Shown one piece after another: positions 1 through 5,225 of a DNA stretch of 5,272 nt (its first letter is position 1; each line of letters begins with the position of its first letter). The position numbers and the translations under genes are program-made. The notes beneath the pieces are model-generated. The model did no database searches. It had not been told where the DNA came from and saw only the letters and a program-made list of their open reading frames with translations. Origin of the DNA: JAUZPB01 sp037140715 (GTDB lineage: Bacteria; Bacteroidota; Ignavibacteria; Ignavibacteriales; SURF-24); assembly GCA_037140715.1 (NCBI GenBank), contig JBAXDX010000128.1:1-5272 (forward strand), given 5' to 3'.

Positions 1-27
1 CTTTGTGGCGGGTAAATTAAAGTATGA

Positions 28-50
28 TTACCCACTATAAACAACATAGA
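28..50 (+). repeat. Left arm of 23-bp inverted repeat
   Basis: This 23-bp stretch begins TTACCCACTATAAAC and is the exact reverse complement of 5226-5248. Both arms point inward and lie 24-27 nt from the window ends. A perfect 23-bp match is far beyond chance in 5 kb. No target-site duplication is visible outside the arms (AGTATGA on the left, AAAGAGA on the right). The right arm is directly upstream of the RAMP gene start. The repeat could therefore be a shared upstream control sequence, the ends of a mobile unit, or a dispersed repeat at which an assembly broke. Confidence 0.8.
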
Positions 51-435
51 GCCAAAATATTGAATTCCATTGATGGTATATCTTTCAATCATATTAAAAA
101 TAAATCATACCAATAGTGTTTGACCTGTTAGAAATTATTGACGGGATGTAATGCACAATTTATCCGTACATTATACAATACCGAATCGGCATACTGCTCA
201 TTACGAATGCTAAAAACACCTGAACACAATTTTACAACTGTAATTTTAGCGAATTTTACTACTATAATCAAGCTGTTTTTATTAAATATGCCCATTCCCA
301 TCTGTACATTATTCGTGATTTATATTCGGATACCGGTAACTTTGTAATAACGCAGGTCTGCATTATATTTTTTACTATAATTCCTTTTTACCCTGAACCA
401 TTACATTATTTTATTAATAACTCAATTCATGTCCG
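51..435. other. AT-rich stretch without a recognisable gene
   Basis: No reading frame here has both a plausible start signal and a recognisable protein. The 69-codon plus-strand frame at 138-347 has no ribosome site and an atypical composition. A stop-bounded minus-strand frame of about 55 codons within 130-310 has no ATG. I see no RNA gene, CRISPR repeat or clear terminator. Confidence 0.5.
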
Positions 436-882
436 TTAATGTTTCTTCCTTTCACTCTTTGTTTTTTGTTTATGGACTTCTTTTGACAACAATTGCATAT
501 TCGACGGAATATCCTGCCCGCCTTTTGAAAGTGGCACAATATGATCCACATCATAACCCACGGGTGCTTTCCTGTAGCCCATACTTTTTAGAAATTTCCT
601 TCTTTCGGCGGAGCTTCGTTCAACCATGGGCAGTCCGGTGGATTTATATGTTTTCCCATATTTATATTTTGTTCCGCCTGTCTTATAAAACGAAGATGTG
701 TGTGTTTTGTATGATTTGGGTGCTTTATAGCCGTAGTTGCTTTTGGATGTATATGAATGCCTGTATACCCTTGATATTCTTTGCTCAAAGCTGTCTTTTG
801 GGAAGAGAATAAGAATCAATAAAAAGAGTAAAACTGTTTTTATCAGAATTCCATTTATAAATCGCGGAGTGTAAACAGCCAT
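436..882 (-). CDS. Membrane-anchored or secreted HNH endonuclease-like protein
   Basis: This 148-aa protein has a C-terminal HNH (beta-beta-alpha metal) nuclease motif. It reads GYDVDHIVPLSKGG at residues 109-122, followed by SNMQLL (127-132) and HKQKT (137-141). His114 is the expected general base, with Asn128 and His137 as the second N and H positions. No CxxC zinc pairs are present, as in many phage-type short HNH proteins. Residues about 9-28 form a strongly hydrophobic segment (GILIKTVLLFLLILILFP), which would be a signal anchor or signal peptide. It is followed by a low-complexity linker (about 38-82) rich in Tyr, Lys, Ser and Thr. The ATG at 882 is chosen because it includes the hydrophobic segment; only a weak GGGA lies upstream. 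Such proteins cut DNA non-specifically or as part of uptake or phage functions. No neighbour reveals the role, and a link to the CRISPR locus is unproven. The HNH assignment is firm and the location signal is fairly sure. Confidence 0.8.
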   Translation of the reverse strand: MAVYTPRFINGILIKTVLLFLLILILFPKDSFEQRISRVYRHSYTSKSNYGYKAPKSYKTHTSSFYKTGGTKYKYGKTYKSTGLPMVERSSAERRKFLKSMGYRKAPVGYDVDHIVPLSKGGQDIPSNMQLLSKEVHKQKTKSERKKH

Positions 883-1138
883 TCAGGCACTTATCCCTTA
901 CTTATCATTCTGTGGTTAACTGACTATTGAAAACCGGAACTGTTTATTCTGACTGCCGGAAGGGAAATATTAAACGAAGTCAGCAGCCGGAATCCACCAT
1001 GGGCTGGCCTGCCTCTAAAACAGAAATTCAGCCTTAATAATGCGATAATATTTCCGTTATCATTAAAAATAACCTGATCCTTTTCCTGAAATGGGATATA
1101 ATACCCCGGTCTGATTACTTTGCCTGCTTTTATGTACG
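883..1138. other. Region between HNH gene and terminal repeat, no convincing gene
   Basis: A minus-strand frame stays open across 924-1145, but its only start is a TTG inside the degenerate CRISPR repeat. Its translation (for example GKVIRPGYYIPFQEKDQVIF) resembles nothing I recognise. It may be a gene fragment cut at the repeat, as seen in the 335-nt interval further right, or it may be chance. No terminator or RNA gene is visible. Confidence 0.4.
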
Positions 1139-1177
1139 GTCTCAATCCTTTCTTAACCGGGGAAGTCTTTCCCGAAG
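1139..1177 (-). repeat. Degenerate terminal CRISPR repeat
   Basis: The first 15 bases (GTCTCAATCCTTTCT) and the block GGAAGTCTTT are identical to the array repeat. The middle differs (TAACCGG in place of AATCAA) and the end reads CCCGAAG instead of TCCGAG. Loss of identity at the end far from the leader is the usual fate of the last repeat in an array. This supports a leader on the right and transcription on the minus strand. Confidence 0.8.
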
Positions 1178-1380
1178 GTTACTGCTTAACCCTGCACAAA
1201 TCAATTAACAGTAAAAGCTTATTAATACACCGCCGGCAGGAGCCGGCATTCCAAACAGATACAGCGCACACTTCTTGAAAAGGGAGTTCGTGTATGGTGT
1301 CCGTAACGGATGGTGTACAACCTGCTGTCGGTGCATGTATTAAAATAATAAATAAAGGCTCTTTATGAACAGTATGTCAG
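1178..1380. other. 203-nt interval between degenerate and perfect CRISPR repeats
   Basis: This stretch is five times longer than a normal spacer and is bounded by CRISPR repeats on both sides. It holds a GC-rich hairpin (GCCGGC, AGGA, GCCGGC at 1232-1247). It also holds a 24-codon plus-strand frame starting at an ATG after AAGGGAG (around 1293), which I would not call a gene without support. A minus-strand frame of 65 codons is open but lacks an ATG. Its origin is unknown. It may be a second oversized insert or the remains of several spacers whose repeats have decayed. Confidence 0.5.
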
Positions 1381-1417
1381 GTCTCAATCCTTTCTAATCA
1401 AGGAAGTCTTTTCCGAG
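1381..1417 (-). repeat. Isolated perfect CRISPR repeat
   Basis: All 37 bases match the five repeats of the core array. It is separated from them by 335 nt of gene-like sequence and from the degenerate terminal repeat by 203 nt. Its perfect sequence argues that it belonged to the array until recently and that it is not an old relic. Confidence 0.95.
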
Positions 1418-1447
1418 GTACAATGCGATTGAATTAATCAAAATCAT
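1418..1447 (-). pseudogene. First ten codons of a gene cut off by a CRISPR repeat
   Basis: An ATG at 1447 follows the stop of the small membrane-protein gene by one base. It has CGGAGA at suitable distance, a typical operon junction. The frame reads MILINSIALY and then meets the CRISPR repeat at 1417. There it runs on only as LGKDFLD before a TAG inside the repeat. I read this as the 5' end of a third gene of a foreign operon, truncated exactly at the repeat boundary. Ten codons are too few to name it. Confidence 0.5.
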
Positions 1448-1448
1448 A

Positions 1449-1601
1449 TTATCTCCGTCTTAATTTATTTCTTAAAAATGAATGTGCCCACCAGTCATGT
1501 AAAAATATCGAAATTATTAATAATGGTGTCAAGACTATCATTAATCCAATAAATATTTTAAAAATATACCATAATGCAATGAATAAAAAAATGAAAAACA
1601 T
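1449..1601 (-). CDS. Small (50-aa) membrane protein inside the CRISPR locus
   Basis: The frame starts at an ATG preceded by ATAGGAGTTTATA, which places a good AGGAG ribosome site six bases upstream. This signal is much stronger than that of the other genes here. The 50-residue product is almost all hydrophobic from residue 2 to 34 (FFIFLFIALWYIF, then LMIVLTPLLIISIFL). It then has HDWWAH and a basic tail (LRNKLRRR). This predicts one long or two short membrane helices with a positive, probably cytoplasmic, C-terminus. It lies 13 nt after the stop of one gene fragment and one base before the start of another, so it was the middle gene of a compact operon. Small membrane proteins in tight operons are common in phages and plasmids. 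I cannot assign a family. Its place between two perfect CRISPR repeats is the notable point. Confidence 0.65.
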   Translation of the reverse strand: MFFIFLFIALWYIFKIFIGLMIVLTPLLIISIFLHDWWAHSFLRNKLRRR

Positions 1602-1614
1602 TATAAACTCCTAT

Positions 1615-1752
1615 TTAAGCTTTAGGATATGGTTGAATAGCCGGAACTGGAAGACTATATGGATTATCTTCTGTTATAGTATCCGGTGTAACTTCTGTTT
1701 CTACTTCTTTTTCAGTTTCATTATTGAGACTTTCAAAATTAAAACCTTCCGT
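1615..1752 (-). pseudogene. C-terminal fragment of a gene cut by a CRISPR repeat
   Basis: The minus-strand frame is open from the repeat boundary at 1752 to a TAA at 1615. It encodes 45 residues rich in Glu, Thr and Asn and then Pro (NNETEKEVETEVTPD, then PYSLPVPAIQPYPKA at the end). Reading upstream, the same frame hits a TGA within the repeat, so no start exists. The acidic, Pro/Thr-rich composition looks like a flexible tail. The 13-nt gap to the next gene and that gene's ribosome site indicate an operon. The fragment is best read as the 3' end of a foreign gene. Its family is unknown. Confidence 0.55.
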
Positions 1753-2096
1753 GTCTCAATCCTTTCTAATCAAGGAAGTCTTTTCCGAGACAGACAGTGA
1801 GTGTGGTGAGCGTGGTATCAATCTTGGTAATCAGTCTCAATCCTTTCTAATCAAGGAAGTCTTTTCCGAGGGACTTATCCACGATTCAGGAGCGGAAAGG
1901 TTTGCAGCCCGTCTCAATCCTTTCTAATCAAGGAAGTCTTTTCCGAGGTGGTGGCGGGCATGAGCGACAAACAACTTTACACCGGTCTCAATCCTTTCTA
2001 ATCAAGGAAGTCTTTTCCGAGGCGTAAATAATTGCTTTTTGTTATTGTTTGTTTTTAGCGTCTCAATCCTTTCTAATCAAGGAAGTCTTTTCCGAG
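1753..2096 (-). CRISPR. CRISPR array core: five repeats, four spacers, type III-like handle
   Basis: Identical 37-nt repeats occupy 1753-1789, 1834-1870, 1911-1947, 1985-2021 and 2060-2096. The spacers are 44 nt (1790-1833), 40 nt (1871-1910), 37 nt (1948-1984) and 38 nt (2022-2059). On the plus strand each repeat starts GTCTCAATCCTTTCT and ends TTTTCCGAG. On the minus strand it ends in ATTGAGAC, close to the ATTGAAAC/G 5' handle of mature crRNAs in many type I and III systems. Transcription is therefore taken as leftward. The repeat can form a short GGAA/TTCC stem. The locus continues left with one more perfect repeat (1381-1417) and a degenerate last one (1139-1177). A type III-associated RAMP gene lies 1.2 kb to the right on the same strand. 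No adaptation genes are in the window. The spacer sources cannot be read by eye. Confidence 0.97.
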
Positions 2097-2142
2097 GGGC
2101 AGTACCTGTAACTGCTTATAATCAGACAACTTAAAAGGTCGG

Positions 2143-2155
2143 TTTTGCATACCCC
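2143..2155 (+). repeat. Third copy of the leader motif TTTTGCATACCCC
   Basis: These 13 bases match 2232-2244 exactly, in the same orientation, and match the right hairpin arm at 2265-2280 in reverse complement. The copy lies 47 nt from the first repeat of the array. Confidence 0.75.
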
Positions 2156-2229
2156 TTTTCCCGGTGTCATTTTCTCCCCTCAGAATTCATGTAAAATACC
2201 CGTAACTCTTTACTCCATATACTATTAAC

Positions 2230-2280
2230 AATTTTGCATACCCCCCCCCTCTTTTTGCCATTCCGGGGGTATGCAAAATT
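2230..2280. repeat. 16-bp perfect inverted repeat in the leader
   Basis: The arms 2230-2245 (AATTTTGCATACCCCC) and 2265-2280 (GGGGGTATGCAAAATT) are perfectly complementary, with a 19-nt loop. The left arm runs into a nine-C tract (2241-2249), which may vary by slippage. It is not followed by a T-run suited to a terminator on either strand. It could be a miniature mobile element, a protein-binding site or a dispersed palindromic repeat. Confidence 0.85.
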
Positions 2281-2400
2281 ATTTTTGCTCATCCGGTTTT
2301 GTCAAAATGTCAAAGAACAGGATAATTTCTGTAAAACCGGCTTAACCGCTCTGAACTAACTTTATCCCGTCCCTGTTATACTCATTTTTTTCAGTTGAAA

Positions 2401-2790
2401 AATAGAACTTAATTCTTATAGTTGCAACACCTTTTTATCATTTACTGCCGTTTGATGAAAATTAATGTCAAGGGGTGTACGAAGTATTGAGAAATACACT
2501 AAAAGAGTCAACTCCGACTCTCTTTTAGTGTCGATTTCAATTTCTTCAGCATATTTCGCGACATTTTTACTGATAAGGTTTAACCTTGGGGAATAAAAAC
2601 GGGAAGTCCGAAACTCTAAGCTCTCTGTTAACATCATACAGTCGCTGACATATATTCCGCCGTCTGATTGTTTTTTCATTTATATGACATAAGCCGATAA
2701 GTACCCGATTTTCCTGCTTTTGCCTCGCAATTCCGGCAAGAAAAATAGAAGTTAATATTATCAGTTTCAATATCTGTGTTTTTTGTCTCA
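2401..2790. other. Unassigned region with overlapping minus-strand frames
   Basis: Two minus-strand frames overlap here: 87 codons at 2416-2679 from an ATG, and 74 codons from a GTG at 2791. Neither has a ribosome site or a sequence I recognise. The second begins with a short hydrophobic stretch (LKLIILTSIFLAGIA) that could be a leftover signal peptide. The first is crossed by a strong hairpin. Decayed coding sequence is more likely than two working genes. Confidence 0.35.
2496..2531. repeat. 12-bp perfect stem-loop
   Basis: ACACTAAAAGAG (2496-2507) pairs with CTCTTTTAGTGT (2520-2531) across a 12-nt loop that contains further complementarity (GAGTC/GACTC). No T-run follows on either strand, so an intrinsic terminator is not well supported. 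It overlaps an unassigned minus-strand reading frame. Confidence 0.7.
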
Positions 2791-3003
2791 CTAATATCGG
2801 AACTTGTCAAGTTCCGCTATTGCTCCGTTGTAATCGTTTAAGTCATATTTAGCAAGCCCGCGACCGAAATAAGCCTCTGCGTAATCAGGCTTAATTCTGA
2901 TTGCTTTGGTAAAATCTGCTATTGCTCTGGCATAATCTTTCAGCCCGGCTTTAGCAATTCCACGTAAAAGAAATACTACTGCAGTATTTAATCTTTTTTT
3001 CAT
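2791..3003 (-). CDS. Truncated TPR-repeat protein
   Basis: The 70-aa product carries one full tetratricopeptide repeat, a helical-hairpin protein-binding motif. Residues about 8-40 include LLRGIAKAGLKDYARAIADF and then TKAIRIKPD. A second repeat (41-65) starts well with YAEAYFGRGLAKYDLNDYNG and AIA but is cut short, ending ELDKFRY-stop where a TPR would continue as a helix ending in NP. The ATG at 3003 has AAGGA nine bases upstream. Two units are too few for a stable TPR scaffold, and usual family members have many, so this is probably the stump of a larger gene. The coding end coincides with a 19-bp palindrome (2798-2816), which encodes nearly all of the odd C-terminal residues. A retropepsin-like relic lies upstream on the same strand. 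The TPR assignment is firm, but whether it is still functional is doubtful. Confidence 0.65.
   Translation of the reverse strand: MKKRLNTAVVFLLRGIAKAGLKDYARAIADFTKAIRIKPDYAEAYFGRGLAKYDLNDYNGAIAELDKFRY
2798..2816. repeat. 19-bp palindrome at the TPR gene end
   Basis: CGGAACTTGTCAAGTTCCG is a perfect palindrome of 9-bp arms around a central T. It overlaps the last codons of the TPR frame, where the protein departs from the TPR pattern. It may be one copy of a dispersed palindromic repeat. Confidence 0.85.
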
Positions 3004-3127
3004 ATTCCAAATTCCTTGCCTGTTTTGCTTTGGTTTTTTATTTAGGTTCAGAAATAATACTCCCGGATAATAGTTTTAAGACAATAGTAGCCGGACAGCA
3101 TTGATTTTACGGGATCAATTAAAATCT

Positions 3128-3259
3128 CTATTTTTCAAGGCATATAACCAGATTTTTATAATCGACCGATATTTTTCCAAATCTTTCCAAAGCGGATTGC
3201 CCCAAAAGTAGCGGGGCATTAGCTGAGTTGACAACTAAGGCTTCAACATTATGAATTAT
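3128..3259 (-). pseudogene. 3' remnant of a retropepsin-like (clan AA) aspartic protease
   Basis: The minus-strand frame ending at the TAG 3130-3128 encodes 43 residues. They include NVEALVVNSANAPLLLGQSA and then LERFGKISVDYKN. This matches what I know of the C-terminal part of bacterial retroviral-like aspartic proteases: the hydrophobic LLLGQSAL element and the FGK-hxhDY strand. The catalytic DTGA and flap regions are missing. Upstream in this frame is a TGA, but the +1-shifted frame reads ESAEKVPK just before, as if one A had been lost from the A-run near 3260. No start codon is present. The piece lies just behind the RAMP gene's terminator, so it is the tail of a gene replaced by the RAMP locus. 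Confidence in the family is moderate to good; it is not functional. Confidence 0.6.
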
Positions 3260-3284
3260 TTTGGGACTTTTTCAGCAGACTCTA

Positions 3285-3310
3285 AATAGCGGGAAAGATA
3301 TCCCGCTATT
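3285..3310 (-). terminator. Hairpin terminator of the RAMP gene
   Basis: AATAGCGGGA (3285-3294) and TCCCGCTATT (3301-3310) form a perfect 10-bp stem with a 6-nt loop, beginning 13 nt after the RAMP stop codon. On the minus strand only a short TTT follows (TTTAGAG), so termination may be inefficient. Its position suggests the RAMP gene is the last gene of its operon. Confidence 0.65.
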
Positions 3311-3322
3311 ATATAAAACAAC

Positions 3323-5215
3323 TCATCTCTTTACATTTTTCTTAATCACTTTCTCTGGTCCTGGGAGTATGTTCCTTTTTTTGAATTCATTTGGTTCAAT
3401 TGTCTGATAGCGCGTATCTTCATTACATGGTTTATTATTATAATCCAGCATCACTTTCAATTGGTTTATTCGGTCAATTTCCCAGACTGAAGACTTCTTT
3501 TCTTCCAGTGCATTCAAAATATATTTTTCAAACTTATCCTGAAACAATTTTGCTTCTTCTGGTGATGACACATTACCTGGATTCCACTCGGTAAATAAGT
3601 CGGAATACCTTTTTTTTCTGTCGGAAAGATTCAATGCGACAGTTACTTTTATTGTGCCCAGCCCAAGAGGTTTAGCCATTCCTATTTTATGGCGAAAATT
3701 GCCAGGCAGATTTAGTGCGGAAATCAATGCTCCTAATTCAGTGCCGGACAGATTTTCAAACCTTATTTTCCCTTTGAATAGGGTTCCAGGCTTTACAGGG
3801 TTTATTTTAGTATTAATTTTTTTGTTATATTTACTATTATCAATCCAGTCTATTTCCCCTGCATCTCTATGCCAGTACATTTTATTGCCTCGGACAGATG
3901 CATCAGAATTGTAATGATTCAGATTTTCTTTGTTATTATTATCCTGTTCCAGGTAGTTCTGGAAAGAAGTCGGTTTGGGACTTGACAAGACTGGTGGAAT
4001 TCTTACACCCATCAGTACTTTTTGTGAATCCTCTTCAGTACATAAAGCATCCTCAAAAAATACGCGGGAGGCAAAAGTAGTCGCATTGCCAAAAACAGCT
4101 TCTGCAAAATCAGTTACTGAATCATTTTTATGATTTACAGGGACGTGTTCTCCAATAGTTTTCTTGTAAGGAAGCCGGAACATTCCTGTGTGCCCAAACG
4201 CAATTCTTGTTCCGCTATTTTTGTCGGAATATTCAATGTAAAATACAGGTATCCCTTTTGGATTTTTTTTCACCTCTTCAAGTAAGTCAGGAACTTTTTG
4301 TGAACATTCCCGCGAAATATCATTCGTATAATCCCAAATATCCTGTTCATCTAATGATATTAACTCTGGATTTTCAGGTATTGTAATTAACCATTCCCGT
4401 TTTTTACTTTTACCCTGTCTGTTTTTTAGACTGGTCGAAATAACGATTATCTGATCTCCAATTTTCTGATAATTCCATTCGCTGTCTTCGTAAGTAATTT
4501 CATACTTTTGGAATATTTCCTCAACTTTTATTGTTTTTATTCTTTCCGGATTGCCACAGCATTGTATTTTATAATTTAACCCCTGCTTTTTCAAGAGACC
4601 ACATTGCATATTATATTTTATCTTCTTCCTTTCTTTACCTTTTTCGTCTTTATAATTTTCAGTTGAAGATAAATTATAACCAGAATATATTTTTCTTAAA
4701 GGAAGTTTTGTGAAATCTCTGAAATAAAGCTGTTTATCTTCGAAAGAACCGAATTTTGAGAAACTCAGTATTTCTACCATTGTCTTTGTTAACCCGCGCA
4801 AGGAACTGCCGGGTATTTTTAATCTCCCGCCAGGTGAATAAAAATCAGGGTTGATAATTTCTTTATTCTCCGACTCGCTTTTGGTTAAAGTATCGCGGAT
4901 ATAAACCGGAGTAATTGTTTCTATATCAAGGTCTAAGTATCCTGTAAATCTGTCGTTATGATATTGATTAAATTGTGGAACCTTTTCCGCTTCAACTATT
5001 TTTTCGTTAACCGGAACGAAATTATATGGAGCTTTAGAAACTTCAGCTGCCTGATTATTCGATTGATGCACTCTATCTGCATTATTAGTAGAATATGGGG
5101 TCTTGTCTATTTTTGGCTTAATTTCGTTGGGCATTACTGTAAAGTTATTATCAGATGCAAATTTTTTCAATGCATCATCAAAACTTAATTTTGTTTTTTG
5201 GTTTTTCCTAGACAT
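3323..5215 (-). CDS. Type III CRISPR-associated RAMP protein, TIGR03986-like
   Basis: This 630-aa protein belongs to the RAMP (Cas7-like) superfamily that forms crRNA-binding backbones of type III effectors. Residues 1-85 are polar and probably disordered. The first RAMP core starts at about 90 (FTGYLDLDIETITPVYI) with SPGGRLKIPGSSLRGLTK at 127-144, the typical IPGSSLRG signature. An insert follows, with Cys205, Cys219 and Cys220, which could bind zinc. The second core runs from about 322 (PVFYIEYS) through FGHTGMFRLPY (340-350), FAEAVFG (370-376) and SRVFFEDAL (383-391). It continues through RGNKMYWHR (442-450) to the Gly-rich loop HKIGMAKPLGLGTIKV (509-524). This arrangement and length fit the TIGR03986 family. 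That family occurs in type III loci, often III-D-like, and its exact job is poorly known. I see no catalytic DHH/HD or palm motifs, so it is not Cas10. The ATG at 5215 has no Shine-Dalgarno. At least 57 nt upstream is non-coding and holds a 23-bp inverted repeat arm. A hairpin terminator follows. Confidence 0.88.
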   Translation of the reverse strand: MSRKNQKTKLSFDDALKKFASDNNFTVMPNEIKPKIDKTPYSTNNADRVHQSNNQAAEVSKAPYNFVPVNEKIVEAEKVPQFNQYHNDRFTGYLDLDIETITPVYIRDTLTKSESENKEIINPDFYSPGGRLKIPGSSLRGLTKTMVEILSFSKFGSFEDKQLYFRDFTKLPLRKIYSGYNLSSTENYKDEKGKERKKIKYNMQCGLLKKQGLNYKIQCCGNPERIKTIKVEEIFQKYEITYEDSEWNYQKIGDQIIVISTSLKNRQGKSKKREWLITIPENPELISLDEQDIWDYTNDISRECSQKVPDLLEEVKKNPKGIPVFYIEYSDKNSGTRIAFGHTGMFRLPYKKTIGEHVPVNHKNDSVTDFAEAVFGNATTFASRVFFEDALCTEEDSQKVLMGVRIPPVLSSPKPTSFQNYLEQDNNNKENLNHYNSDASVRGNKMYWHRDAGEIDWIDNSKYNKKINTKINPVKPGTLFKGKIRFENLSGTELGALISALNLPGNFRHKIGMAKPLGLGTIKVTVALNLSDRKKRYSDLFTEWNPGNVSSPEEAKLFQDKFEKYILNALEEKKSSVWEIDRINQLKVMLDYNNKPCNEDTRYQTIEPNEFKKRNILPGPEKVIKKNVKR

Positions 5216-5225
5216 GATAATCGGG

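Larger units (their letters stand above)
2097..2400 (-). promoter_or_regulatory. Putative CRISPR leader
   Basis: This AT-rich gene-free stretch lies at the end of the array opposite the degenerate repeat and upstream of it in the inferred direction of transcription. It should hold the array promoter, though I cannot point to a convincing -10/-35 pair. It contains three copies of a TTTTGCATACCCC motif, two of which form a large hairpin, and a second smaller inverted repeat (CCGGTTTT at 2293-2300 with AAAACCGG at 2333-2340). Confidence 0.5.

Noticed and set aside
429..812. Plus-strand 127-codon open frame
   Set aside because: It lies opposite the HNH gene, has an unlikely residue composition and shows no family motif.
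924..1145. Minus-strand 73-codon frame starting with TTG in the degenerate repeat
   Set aside because: The start lies in a CRISPR repeat, there is no ribosome site, and the protein is not recognised. At most it is a fragment.
1418..1752. Filamentous-phage (inovirus) origin of the operon slice
   Set aside because: A small membrane protein in a tight operon is suggestive, but no Zot/pI Walker motif or coat-protein signature can be read, so I do not name a phage family.
1579..1927. Plus-strand frames through the repeats and the 335-nt interval
   Set aside because: They read across CRISPR repeats (SQSFLIKEVFSE recurs) and oppose the better minus-strand operon slice.
3259..3282. Possible insertion-sequence end (GGGACTTTTTCAGCAGACTC, plus strand)
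   Set aside because: It resembles IS ends, but the same bases read as coding sequence (ESAEKVPK) joined to the retropepsin tail, and no matching inverted copy or transposase is present.
3391..5188. Several plus-strand frames of 60-86 codons
   Set aside because: All are antisense to the RAMP gene and show no start signals or motifs.
3323..5215. Cas7-11 (gRAMP, type III-E) identity for the 630-aa protein
   Set aside because: Only two RAMP cores and no Cas11-like domain are visible. Cas7-11 proteins are more than twice this long.
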